Assembly (NCBI GenBank): GCA_020444205.1
Contig: JAHLLJ010000002.1
Span: 25,860 to 89,859, forward strand
DNA length: 64,000 nt
Source of the DNA: Deltaproteobacteria bacterium
Lineage (GTDB): Bacteria; Desulfobacterota; Desulfarculia; Desulfarculales; Desulfarculaceae
Direction: 5' to 3'
Shown here: piece by piece, positions 17,094-24,943 of the stretch
How the letters are laid out: every line of letters starts with the position of its first letter
Numbering within the stretch: position 1 is the stretch's first letter
Notes under the pieces: model-generated
Seen by the model: the letters and a program-made list of their open reading frames with translations, nothing else
Database searches by the model: none
What the model was told of the DNA's origin: nothing
Translations under genes and position numbers: made by a program

Positions 17094-17981
17094 CTAATCC
17101 AGACCCAGCATGGCCGCCGGGTTTGTTTGCACCATTTTTTTCACCTCAGCCTGGCTAAAGCCGAAGTTCAATACATCGGTGATGTAGATGCCCATCTGTT
17201 GGGCGGGTATGGGGTTGAGCCATTGTCCGCTGTCGGTGCTCATGATGCAGTGCCCCGCGCCCACCGCCTTCATGCCCTCGAACAAGGTCTCGCGGGTGAT
17301 GGGGTGGCCTACCTGGCGAGTGGTGTCGTTGAACACGTGCTCCAACCAAGTGGCCCCCAGGTCCAACAGCTCCTTCATTTCCTCTACGCTGTAGTTCACA
17401 AAGCTGGCCATGGGGTGGGTGACCACGATCTTCTTGACTCCGCGCTGAGCAGCCTCGGCCACCAGCACCTTGGCCTCGGGCTTGCTCACGTGCCCGGTGG
17501 CCAGGGAGGAGTCGTGGGCGATGATATGGTCAAAGATGGCGTAGCACTCGTCCAACAGGCTGCCGTCTTCCTTGAGGATGTACAGGCCCTGTAAATCCGC
17601 GCTGATTTCCCCGGCCAGATTCTTGACGTGACTCTTGTTGGCCACGAACTCCCGAGAGTGCAGGGTGGGCATCCACACCGTCTTGGCCCCCATCTTGAGC
17701 GCCGGGCCCACTGCCTGGGGATTGACCCCGCCCACTGACATGTTCAGGGCGATGCCTCCGAACACCGGAAAGCCGGTGACCTCGCTGGCAACCTGGGCCC
17801 GGGCCGCGGTCTCGGTCCAGTGGTTTTTTATAAGGATGGCCCGCATGCCGACCTCTTGGGCGGTCTGGGCCAGCTCCACGTCGTTCATGATGCGCGGGTA
17901 TACGTCGGGCGCGGAGTGGATGTGAATGTCGCAGGCCCCTTCCAGGAGGCCCCGCACCGTGGGTGTAAAGCGCAGGTTCAT
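17094..17981 (-). CDS. DUF6282-type metal-dependent hydrolase (amidohydrolase-like)
   Basis: A 295-residue protein when started at the ATG at 17981, which has AGAGG upstream and lies 2 bases from the stop of the preceding gene; the longer frame to 18038 runs into that gene. The pattern matches an amidohydrolase-type TIM barrel: HIH at residues 20 and 22, KNH at 52-54, GHVS with His164, THP with His189 and TDS with Asp250, all candidate metal ligands. I associate the family with DUF6282 from sequence memory. Likely activity is hydrolysis of an amide, lactone or lactam, or decarboxylation, but the substrate is unknown. It is in a four-gene operon with a LarA-fold protein, a hydroxyacid dehydrogenase and a dehydratase. 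Confidence 0.75.
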   Translation of the reverse strand: MNLRFTPTVRGLLEGACDIHIHSAPDVYPRIMNDVELAQTAQEVGMRAILIKNHWTETAARAQVASEVTGFPVFGGIALNMSVGGVNPQAVGPALKMGAKTVWMPTLHSREFVANKSHVKNLAGEISADLQGLYILKEDGSLLDECYAIFDHIIAHDSSLATGHVSKPEAKVLVAEAAQRGVKKIVVTHPMASFVNYSVEEMKELLDLGATWLEHVFNDTTRQVGHPITRETLFEGMKAVGAGHCIMSTDSGQWLNPIPAQQMGIYITDVLNFGFSQAEVKKMVQTNPAAMLGLD

Positions 17982-17983
17982 AT

Positions 17984-19288
17984 CTAATACCTCTCGGGTC
18001 GCTTGTTGGGATCGTTGAGGCCGGTGGGCAGCACCCACTTGCCGTAGGGGAAGTTGCCCACTCGCATGGAATCTCCGTGCTTTTCCCGGGCCAGCTCATA
18101 GGCCTGTTCCAGGGAGGTGACCGCGGTGATGCGGTTCATGGCAAAGTCCTCCAGGCGCTCGGGCTCGGTGACCACGATCACTTCCTTGCGGGCCATGATT
18201 TCGATGATGGGCATCCAAAGGCAGGCGTGCCAAAGGGCCTGCTTGCCGTAGAAAACGTCTTCGAACAGCCGTCGGATGGCTTGGGGGATAGGGGGCATGT
18301 AGTCCTTGGCATAGGAGTAGTGAGCCATTCCGCCGGGCACCGGGGTGGCCAGGATAATGGTGCCTCCGTCCTCTACGAAATGGTCCAGATTGGCCACCGG
18401 CCAGCAGGCGTGCGCGAAAAAGAAGTCTCCCTGGAAGCTGCCGGCAATGGCCAGGTCCACCTTGCCCCCGGCACGCTCCACGTCAAAGGTGTAGTGCCCG
18501 TCGTACTTGGCCACCGAGGCCCGGTGAGCGGCAATGGTCTCACCGGAGGTCAGCTCCATCACCTCCAGCTCCGGGTTGAGCACCGCCAGCAGGGACATGT
18601 CCAGGCCGGACAGACGGCAGGCATCCTCGATGTCCTCGCGCATGCGGTTTAGCGGCGGCTCGTATCCTACATTGGAATAGGGCGAGGTCATCAGCCGGTG
18701 GTTCCACTCGATGGTCTCAAAGGAGCTGACCCCGGGCACGATCATGGAGCCTCCCCCGCCGTAGCCCCACAAGGTGGCTTGGGTCATGGTCACCGCCAGG
18801 GTGAGGTCGGCCTCCAGAAAGCGCTTGTGGCAGCTCAGGGGGGTGCCGTAGGTGGTGACTCCCACAAAATCGAAGTCCCAGGTTTCGCGCGCCTTGCTTT
18901 GATACACCGGCACGTCCGAGGCCAGAATCTGCTTACCCAGCTTGCGCTCCAACTCGGCCTCGTTCATTTCGCGCAGCAGGCCGCTGGCCACCAGTATCTC
19001 GGCCTTTTTACCGGCCCCGGCGATGGCCTCCAGGATGGGTGGAAGCAGTTTGTGGGCCGGAGTGAGGCGAGCGAAGTTGTCCACCAGAATGCACACGTTT
19101 TGCGCCTGGTTCAGGCGCTCGCTGAAGGGCGGGCCCTGAATCGGATTTTCCAGGGCGTTCATGACCGCCTGCTCCAGGCCGGCCAGGGGAGCGGGAAATT
19201 TTTTAGCGGTATCCAGGACCAGGCTTTCGCTAGGCAGGTCGAAGTCCAGGATGCCCTTTACTCCGTAGGGCACTTGGATGTGGGCCAT
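17984..19288 (-). CDS. LarA-fold protein (DUF2088) lacking the racemase catalytic residues
   Basis: A 434-residue homologue of the nickel-pincer lactate racemase LarA. The fold signature GGGGSMIVPGV...ETIEWNH (about residues 177-197) aligns with the LarA block that carries the pincer lysine. With a constant offset of three residues, LarA His108, His174 and Lys184 correspond here to Leu105, Ala171 and Ser181, while His200 corresponds to His197. Lys184 forms the thioamide linkage to the NPN cofactor and His108/His174 do the chemistry, so this protein cannot be a classical racemase. No larB, larC or larE is in the window. It is the first gene of the operon after the GntR regulator; role unknown. 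Confidence 0.8.
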   Translation of the reverse strand: MAHIQVPYGVKGILDFDLPSESLVLDTAKKFPAPLAGLEQAVMNALENPIQGPPFSERLNQAQNVCILVDNFARLTPAHKLLPPILEAIAGAGKKAEILVASGLLREMNEAELERKLGKQILASDVPVYQSKARETWDFDFVGVTTYGTPLSCHKRFLEADLTLAVTMTQATLWGYGGGGSMIVPGVSSFETIEWNHRLMTSPYSNVGYEPPLNRMREDIEDACRLSGLDMSLLAVLNPELEVMELTSGETIAAHRASVAKYDGHYTFDVERAGGKVDLAIAGSFQGDFFFAHACWPVANLDHFVEDGGTIILATPVPGGMAHYSYAKDYMPPIPQAIRRLFEDVFYGKQALWHACLWMPIIEIMARKEVIVVTEPERLEDFAMNRITAVTSLEQAYELAREKHGDSMRVGNFPYGKWVLPTGLNDPNKRPERY

Positions 19289-19339
19289 GGGCGCCTATGC
19301 TCCTTGCCCACCCGCTGCCGAAAAGCCGGTCCAGGTACT

Positions 19340-20074
19340 TTATCTGGCCTGGACCTTTTGCACGGCCTCGGGATGGTGGCGGTAGTAGTCTTCAAGGCTG
19401 ATGCGGAAATCCTCTATGTGGCGGCGCATGGCCTCACTGGCCGCGGCTGGGTCGTGATCGGCTATGGCCTGGTAAATCTCCCGGTGTGATTTCACCGAGC
19501 GTTGGGACAGGCCGGGCAAGATGTTCAAGGACTCGGCGGTCCAGCGTTCCATGAATCCCCGGATGGTGGCCAAAAGGTGGCCCATGAAGCGGTTGCCCGA
19601 GGCCTCGGCGATGAGCAGGTGGAAAAGCATGTTCTTTTTGCCGTAAGAGTTGATGTCGCCCTTTTTCTGGAACTTTTCCATCTCCTGCAGCAGGCGTCCC
19701 AGCTCCTTGATCTGCTTGGCCGAGGCATTGGCCGCCGCCAGCTCCACCGCTCCCACTTCCACCACCCGGCGAGCCTCAATCAGCTCCACTGTGGCGTTGG
19801 GGTCATCGATGAGCGGGGCGTTGATGTGCTCGGTGTAGATAAGCGGCGCGCTGGTTATGATCACCGTGCCGATCTTGGGCCGCTGCTCCACCACCCCCAA
19901 AATGGCCAAGGTGTGCAGGGCCTCGCGCAGCACAGTGCGGCTCACCCCCAGCTGTTCGGCAAATTCGTTCTGATTGGGAAGCTTGTCGCCTTCGCCCAAC
20001 TCCCCTGCGGTTATCATCCGCTTGATCTCGTCGATGACGCGATCAGCCAGCTTCTTCTTATTGATAGACGCCAT
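19340..20074 (-). CDS. GntR family transcriptional regulator, FCD (FadR) subfamily
   Basis: A 244-residue regulator. The N-terminal winged helix-turn-helix (about residues 8-75) has the FadR-type pattern ELGEGDKLPNQNEFAEQLGVSRTVLREALHTL, followed by GVVEQRPKIGTVI. The C-terminal helical FCD domain has candidate metal/ligand residues (Asp, then His in FHLLIAEASGN, SHREIYQAI and RRHIEDF). FCD regulators usually sense organic acids. GAGGAG lies before the ATG. It is divergent from the second molybdenum hydroxylase operon and directly upstream of the LarA-like operon on its own strand, so it probably controls both through operators in the 560-base region at 20075-20635. Confidence 0.92.
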   Translation of the reverse strand: MASINKKKLADRVIDEIKRMITAGELGEGDKLPNQNEFAEQLGVSRTVLREALHTLAILGVVEQRPKIGTVIITSAPLIYTEHINAPLIDDPNATVELIEARRVVEVGAVELAAANASAKQIKELGRLLQEMEKFQKKGDINSYGKKNMLFHLLIAEASGNRFMGHLLATIRGFMERWTAESLNILPGLSQRSVKSHREIYQAIADHDPAAASEAMRRHIEDFRISLEDYYRHHPEAVQKVQAR

Positions 20075-20260
20075 GTTCTCCTCGGCAATGCGCTGGGCCC
20101 GCCGGAGCAGTCTCCGGACCGGCCTGGAAAAGGGGAATCGCGATCTGGGTCCTATGATAGCGCAATATGTTCACCGTACATGCCACCAGAACGCGCCTGT
20201 CTCCGGCTGCGGGGCGGTAGAAACTGGCCGGAACCTCCGCCTGAGCCGGATAGAATCAAA

Positions 20261-20477
20261 TGATAGTATTTTATTATCAAAAGACTAAAAGAGCAGTCAA
20301 GCCCCAAAAAGGGCTGAGGCGATCAATAAAATCCGTCCTGCCATGTGGAACAATCCCAAAAGCCTCGCTCTTATAACTATCTAATATAAAATAATAAATA
20401 AACCTTAATCTGAAATTGCTTGCGCACCAGGTTTGGCTTGACAGGCCGGGGCACAGCTTGTTAATAAAATACTATCA
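20261..20477. promoter_or_regulatory. Inverted repeat pair, candidate operators of the GntR/FCD regulator
   Basis: The 16-mer TGATAGTATTTTATTA (20261-20276) recurs as its exact reverse complement at 20462-20477. The first copy extends to an imperfect palindrome with TGATA/TATCA half-sites (20261-20279). The two copies lie about 200 bases apart in an AT-rich stretch within GC-rich DNA, between the divergent regulator gene and the second molybdenum hydroxylase operon. The rest of 20075-20635 is AT-rich promoter DNA with no gene I can support. Pairing of distant sites could allow looping; binding by this regulator is inference. Confidence 0.55.
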
Positions 20478-20635
20478 TATTATTTAAAACCGCAGGCCGC
20501 GCGGGCATTGGGCGCGGTGCTGGCGATCGTTCCTCATGTTGGAAAAACTTGGCGCATTCCATGACCGCCGCTGCCAGTGCCCCGCTCGGGCGGGACCACC
20601 CGGTGGGTGGCGGGCGCAAAGGAGATTCTCACCTC

Positions 20636-21103
20636 ATGACTCATATATTGAGCTTCACCCTCAACGGCGCGCCGGTGCAGGCCTTGGTCAAGCCCAGCGA
20701 CAGCCTGTTGGATGTATTGCGGGAAAGGCTGGATGTGACCAGCCCCAAGCGGGGATGCGACAGCGGCGACTGCGGGGCTTGCACGGTTCTCTTGGAGGGC
20801 AAGGCGGTGCGCGCCTGCCTCACCTGCGCGCTCACCGTGGAAGGCAAGCAGGTAATCACCGTGGAGGGCCTGAGCCAAAACGGCAAGCTGCAACCCCTGC
20901 AGGAGGCCATCATATCCCATGGCGGCACCCAGTGCGGCTTTTGCACCTCAGGCATGCTCATCAGCGCCACGGCCCTTTTGGCCAAAAGCCCTCATCCCCA
21001 ACGGCAGGAGATAGCCGAGGAGATGTCGGGGAACCTGTGCCGTTGCGGCTGTTATGAAGAGATAACTCAGGCCATTCTGGACACGGCCCGCAAGGGCGAG
21101 TAG
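20636..21103 (+). CDS. Molybdenum hydroxylase 2, [2Fe-2S] subunit
   Basis: A 155-residue iron-sulfur subunit. The longer frame from 20549 adds 29 low-complexity residues; GGAG at 20620 and the start of family similarity (THILSFTLNG) support the ATG at 20636. The first [2Fe-2S] domain has GCDSGDCGACTVLLEG...CLTC (about residues 38-61), and the second has CGFCTSGM and LCRCGCY (about 99-141). The last motif reads CRCGCY where the family norm is CRCTGY. It is the first gene of a three-gene operon with the two halves of a molybdopterin subunit; unlike the first cluster no FAD subunit gene accompanies it. Confidence 0.92.
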   Translation: MTHILSFTLNGAPVQALVKPSDSLLDVLRERLDVTSPKRGCDSGDCGACTVLLEGKAVRACLTCALTVEGKQVITVEGLSQNGKLQPLQEAIISHGGTQCGFCTSGMLISATALLAKSPHPQRQEIAEEMSGNLCRCGCYEEITQAILDTARKGE

Positions 21104-21114
21104 GGGGCGAGGCC

Positions 21115-22434
21115 ATGAACCAATATATAGGCAAGGCCATGCCGCGTTACGACGCTCAGGGCCAGGTAAACGGCCAGGCGCAGTATGTGGACGACATTAA
21201 AGTGCCGGGCATGAAGTGCGTCAAGGTGTTGCGCAGCCCGGTGCACAAAGGCATCATCCGCAACCTCGATTTCAGCAAGGCCATGGCGGTCCCCGGCGTG
21301 GTGGGCTTTGTCACTGCCCAGGACATTCCCGGCAAGAACGCCTATGGCCGCTTCCAGGACATGCCGGTGCTGGCCCCCGACAACCGGGTGCGCTACAAGG
21401 GCGAGCCCATCGCGGCGGTGGTGGCCGCGGACACGGACACCGCCCTGGAGGCCCTGTCCCTTGTGGATCTGGACATCGAGGAACAGACCCCGGTGTTCGA
21501 CATGTTCGAGGCCATGAAACCGGATGCTCCCTTGGTGCGCCATGACTCCACCAGCAACCTGTGGGTGCATTACCCGCCGGACATCACCGAGGTGACCATG
21601 GTAAAGGGCTCGGTGGATGAGGGCATGGCCCAGGCCGATCAGATCGTGGAAGGCCGCTACTCCACCGGGGTGCAAGACCACGCACCCATGGAGCCCAACG
21701 TGTCGGTAGCTTACCGGGACGAAATGGGCCGCCTGGTCATCCATACGGTCAGCCAGACCATCTACGCCCACTTGGGCATGCTCTGCAACATCCTGGCCAT
21801 GCCTATGAGCCATATTCGCTACATCGGCGGCCGGGTGGGCGGAGCCTTTGGCGGCAAAAACGACATACATACCGACCACGTGGCCGCTCTGGCAGTGCTC
21901 AAGTTCGGCCATCCGGTGAAGTACCGCCTGACCCGCGAAGAGGACCTGCAGTTCACCACCAAACGCGGCGCCTTTGTGCTGGACTTCAAGACCGGGGTGA
22001 AAAACGACGGCAGACTCACTGCCTGCCATATCGACATCTGGCACGACACCGGGGCCTATGCGGGCATGTCGCCTTATGGGCTGGAAAAGTGCGCCATGTT
22101 CGCGCCCGGGCCTTATGACTTCCCGCACATCAAGGTGACCGCGCGAACTATATTCACCAACCGGCCCATATCCAGTTCCATGCGCGGCTTCTCGGTTATC
22201 AACGGCCAGATCGCCTCGGAGATTCACATGAACCGGGTGGCCGAGGCCCTGGGCGTGGACCCCTGGGAGCTGCGCTTCAAGGGCGCCTGGCGAGACGGAG
22301 ACCAGGGTGTGTCCGGCTACAAGGTACGTGGGGCCGGGGCCTTGGAGGCCATGAAAAAGGCGGCGGAGCTGGCGGGCATCGATCTTCCGGAAAAGCTGAC
22401 GTCCATGAGTTCACGGGGGAGGCAGGCATCATGA
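21115..22434 (+). CDS. Molybdenum hydroxylase 2, N-terminal half of the molybdopterin subunit (NdhL-like)
   Basis: A 439-residue paralogue of the protein encoded at 11728-13092. It contains the a/b hammerhead domain and the first molybdopterin-binding domain, with GGRVGGAFGGKNDIHTDH near residue 240 and SSMRGFSV near residue 355. The loop reads GGAFGG where the other copy has GGGFGG. It ends at the same inter-domain point as its paralogue, and its stop overlaps the start of the next gene by four bases (ATGA), so the two halves are translationally coupled. Substrate unknown. Confidence 0.9.
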   Translation: MNQYIGKAMPRYDAQGQVNGQAQYVDDIKVPGMKCVKVLRSPVHKGIIRNLDFSKAMAVPGVVGFVTAQDIPGKNAYGRFQDMPVLAPDNRVRYKGEPIAAVVAADTDTALEALSLVDLDIEEQTPVFDMFEAMKPDAPLVRHDSTSNLWVHYPPDITEVTMVKGSVDEGMAQADQIVEGRYSTGVQDHAPMEPNVSVAYRDEMGRLVIHTVSQTIYAHLGMLCNILAMPMSHIRYIGGRVGGAFGGKNDIHTDHVAALAVLKFGHPVKYRLTREEDLQFTTKRGAFVLDFKTGVKNDGRLTACHIDIWHDTGAYAGMSPYGLEKCAMFAPGPYDFPHIKVTARTIFTNRPISSSMRGFSVINGQIASEIHMNRVAEALGVDPWELRFKGAWRDGDQGVSGYKVRGAGALEAMKKAAELAGIDLPEKLTSMSSRGRQAS

Positions 22435-23483
22435 AAAAGACAGGCATGGGCATGTGCCTGGTACTCCATCCCACCGGCCGCAAGGGCGGCGGCGATCCCA
22501 GCCAGGCCATCATCCAACTGAAACCAGACGGCAGCTTGCTGCTCAAGGTGGGTGCGGTGGATCACGGCCAGGGAGCCCTGACCATTTTGCGCCAGGTGGC
22601 GGCCGAGGCCATGGACGTGGACATAAATACGGTTTACGCCAGCAACCGCTCCGATGACCTGGCTCCGCTCAGCGCGGGCAGCGCGGCCAGCCGGGTCACC
22701 CTGGTGGACCCCCATGCGGTGGAGGAGGCGGCCAAGGACCTCCGGGCCAAAATCGCCGCCTTCGCAGCTCACCGCCTGGAGGTTCCGGTGGAGGAGGTGG
22801 AGCTGGCCGACGGCAAGGCCTTTGCTAAGGACAATCCCCATCACCACATGACCTTTGCCGAGATCGGCATGATCGCCAACTTGGGCGAAGGGGTGATCCT
22901 GGTGGGCACCGGGGCGTGGCAGCCGGCCCCGGTACAAGGCCACGATCCCCAGACCGGCTTCCTGGACCAGGAAAGCGTTATTTCCTTTGGCTGCTGCGTG
23001 GCCGAGGTTAGCGTGGACACCGGCACCGGCGAGGTGGAGGTGACCAAGCTGGTGCAGGTGTGGGAGGTGGGCAAGGCTATAAACCCCCTAATGGTCAAGC
23101 AGCAAATCAACGGCGGCCTGCAAATCGGAATGGGCTTTGCCCTGCGGGAGAACCTGTTCCCCAACTACCCGGACCCAGCCAACTCTGTTGAGTCGCTGGC
23201 CGATTATTCCATGCCCACTTTCATGGATTATCCCCCAGAGTTGATCCACGGCATCGAGGAGGTGCCTCATCCCATGGGGGTCAAGGGAGCCAAGGGCTTT
23301 TCAGAGGGCAGCGCCACGGCCCCGGGGCCGGCCATTATTTCAGCCATCCACGACGCGGTGGGGGTTTGGATTCATGAGGTGCCCGCCACCGCGGAGGTGG
23401 TGCTTAGGGCCCTGGAGGCCAAGGAGCGCGAGGGAGCCACGGATTACTGGTCTCACCAAGACCGCGAGGCTTGGCTGGCTTAG
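22431..23483 (+). CDS. Molybdenum hydroxylase 2, C-terminal half of the molybdopterin subunit (NdhM-like)
   Basis: A 350-residue second molybdopterin domain. The VDHGQGALT loop lies near residue 45 and the C-terminal GAKGFSEGSATAPGPA segment near residue 285 keeps the catalytic glutamate (GFSE; GIGE in the paralogue). It overlaps the NdhL-like gene by 4 bases. No electron-accepting FAD subunit is encoded here, so the complex either shares the FAD subunit encoded at 13586-14434 or uses another electron acceptor. It ends the operon; 23484-23620 holds no clear terminator. Confidence 0.88.
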   Translation: MKKTGMGMCLVLHPTGRKGGGDPSQAIIQLKPDGSLLLKVGAVDHGQGALTILRQVAAEAMDVDINTVYASNRSDDLAPLSAGSAASRVTLVDPHAVEEAAKDLRAKIAAFAAHRLEVPVEEVELADGKAFAKDNPHHHMTFAEIGMIANLGEGVILVGTGAWQPAPVQGHDPQTGFLDQESVISFGCCVAEVSVDTGTGEVEVTKLVQVWEVGKAINPLMVKQQINGGLQIGMGFALRENLFPNYPDPANSVESLADYSMPTFMDYPPELIHGIEEVPHPMGVKGAKGFSEGSATAPGPAIISAIHDAVGVWIHEVPATAEVVLRALEAKEREGATDYWSHQDREAWLA

Positions 23484-23620
23484 GCTGCCTTGGCCGTGGG
23501 GACAACCAGTTAGCCGAGTATTGCCAATCCTTGGAACAGCCCCAAAATACTCCCTATGGTGACTTCTGAAAGATACCATGGTGACTCCGATTTATACCTT
23601 AAGGGTTACGGAGGCATTCC

Positions 23621-24439
23621 ATGCTCAAGCTAGATCAGTCATTCAGTCACCAGGGAAGTTCAGTTGCCTGGGGGAAAATGGGTAAAGGCTACCCATTGGT
23701 TCTTATTCACGGAACCCCGTTTAACTCGCAGGTCTGGCGAAATATAGCACCGCTTCTCGCCGATCACTGGGAGATCTTCTTTTTTGACCTGATCGGATAT
23801 GGCCAGTCCGAAATGCGACCGGGACAAAATGTATCCCTTGGCGTTCAAAACGGTCTGCTTGCCGCACTTCTTGATCACTGGAAGATTGACCGGCCGGATG
23901 TTCTTTGCCATGATTTCGGCGGCGCGACCGCCCTACGCGCCTACCATCTCGATGGTCTTCGATACAGAAAGCTCACCATGGTTGATCCGGTTGCTGTGGC
24001 GCCTTGGGGGTCGCCTTTCGTTTCCCATGTGCGCAAGTTTGAGGAGGCCTTTGCCGGCTTACCGGAATATGCGCATGAAGCCCTTTTGCGCGCCTACATT
24101 TTAGGAGCCGCCAACAAGCCTCTACATGAGCAGACGCTACAAACCTATATGAAGCCATGGATGGGTGATATTGGGAAAGCGGCATTCTATCGCCAAATCG
24201 CCCAGATGGATCAGCGTTTCACAGATGAAGTAGAACCGCTTTATGGGCCCATGGAAGGGGAAGTGACCTTGCTTTGGGGTGAGATGGATGCATGGATACC
24301 CCTTGAGAGAGGCGAGAAATTGGCGGCCAGAATTACCAATGGCAATTTAGTTCGCGTGCCAAACGCTGGCCATCTCGTTCAAGAGGATGCTCCGGAAGCC
24401 ATCGTTGCAGCCATGCTGTCCGGATTGCTGCGCCGGTAG
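23621..24439 (+). CDS. Alpha/beta hydrolase with Asp nucleophile (haloalkane dehalogenase/epoxide hydrolase type)
   Basis: A 272-residue alpha/beta hydrolase. The oxyanion motif HGTPFN is near residue 30. The nucleophile elbow is HDFGGA (about residues 95-100), with Asp where esterases have Ser. The acid lies in WGEMDAWIP (about 222) and the catalytic His in NAGHLVQEDAP (about 249). An Asp nucleophile is typical of haloalkane dehalogenases, fluoroacetate dehalogenases and epoxide hydrolases. GGAGG lies 6 bases before the ATG. Codon use is visibly more AT-rich than that of its neighbours, so it may have been acquired separately. It is monocistronic between two unrelated blocks; substrate unknown. 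Confidence 0.85.
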   Translation: MLKLDQSFSHQGSSVAWGKMGKGYPLVLIHGTPFNSQVWRNIAPLLADHWEIFFFDLIGYGQSEMRPGQNVSLGVQNGLLAALLDHWKIDRPDVLCHDFGGATALRAYHLDGLRYRKLTMVDPVAVAPWGSPFVSHVRKFEEAFAGLPEYAHEALLRAYILGAANKPLHEQTLQTYMKPWMGDIGKAAFYRQIAQMDQRFTDEVEPLYGPMEGEVTLLWGEMDAWIPLERGEKLAARITNGNLVRVPNAGHLVQEDAPEAIVAAMLSGLLRR

Positions 24440-24451
24440 CTTGATGAACCA

Positions 24452-24580
24452 ATGTCCTATGAAGGCTCAGGCGATATCCCGCCGCAGCAAGAAAAAATTC
24501 GGAAGGCGGAAAGGAAACCGAGACTGCCTAGCCAATCCTACGTGGGGCACTTTGCCCAATTGCGCGAAGACAGCGAATAG
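24452..24580 (+). other. Small unrecognised ORF, possibly the 3' remnant of a gene
   Basis: An open frame of 42 codons from ATG at 24452 to TAG at 24578 encodes a charged peptide (ending QSYVGHFAQLREDSE). There is no clear ribosome site. It lies in the AT-richer stretch between the alpha/beta hydrolase and riboswitch 1. The charged, basic tail looks like the C-terminus of a larger protein, so a gene fragment is more likely than an independent peptide. I do not recognise the family. Confidence 0.25.
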
Positions 24581-24659
24581 ACCAGCCCAAGAGACCTCCA
24601 GAATGTCCAATAAAAAGATCCCCTTTTAACAATTTTAAAAATAAGGGCCATACCAATGC

Positions 24660-24689
24660 TTGACGCGGACTGCGGTTGTTGGTTCTAGA
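24660..24689 (+). promoter_or_regulatory. Candidate sigma-70 promoter of riboswitch 1
   Basis: TTGACG at 24660-24665 is followed after 18 bases by TCTAGA at 24684-24689, placing a transcription start near the beginning of the riboswitch aptamer at 24702. The -35 is good and the -10 is weak. Confidence 0.4.
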
Positions 24690-24701
24690 TTTCCTGAAAA
24701 T

Positions 24702-24845
24702 GACGGTTGTGTGGGGAATCCCGTGAAACTCGGGAGCGGGCCCGCCGCTGTAAACGGGGACCGAGGCCGCTGGAGCCACTCGCCTTGGAGCGGGGAAGGC
24801 GCGGTCATCGGGTCGATCCGCAAGCCAGAATATCCACCGTCCGTC
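24702..24845 (+). ncRNA. Cobalamin riboswitch 1
   Basis: The conserved core of the cobalamin aptamer is present in order: GGAATCCCGTGAAACTCGGGAG hairpin region, the GCGGGCCCGCCGCTGTAA core, GCCACT (B12 box family), GGGAAGGCGC and GCCAGAAT. A closing P1 stem pairs GACGG (24702) with CCGTC (24841). It is followed by a terminator hairpin, so cobalamin binding should switch transcription off. The only downstream reading frame before riboswitch 2 is a decayed ChlI-type gene, which makes this an orphan regulator. Confidence 0.9.
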
Positions 24846-24915
24846 TTCGCTGTCTGAGGCTCCCCGTGGAACGGGACGCCGCAACAGAAGTCGTGGCCAA
24901 AGGACAGGGACGTCG

Positions 24916-24943
24916 CCGGACTCTTTTGTGAGTCCGGTTTTTT
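24916..24943 (+). terminator. Attenuator terminator of riboswitch 1
   Basis: A perfect 8-bp stem (CCGGACTC/GAGTCCGG, 24916-24923 and 24930-24937) with a 6-base loop is followed by TTTTTT at 24938-24943. This is a textbook intrinsic terminator placed as the expression platform of the preceding cobalamin aptamer. Confidence 0.88.

Noticed and set aside
17984-19288. Calling the LarA-fold gene lactate racemase
   Set aside because: The lysine that binds the nickel-pincer cofactor and two catalytic histidines are replaced, and the cofactor genes larBCE are not seen.
23547-23588. Repeated ATGGTGACT sequence before the alpha/beta hydrolase gene
   Set aside because: Only two 9-base copies, short enough to be chance, with no dyad or promoter geometry that would give them meaning.
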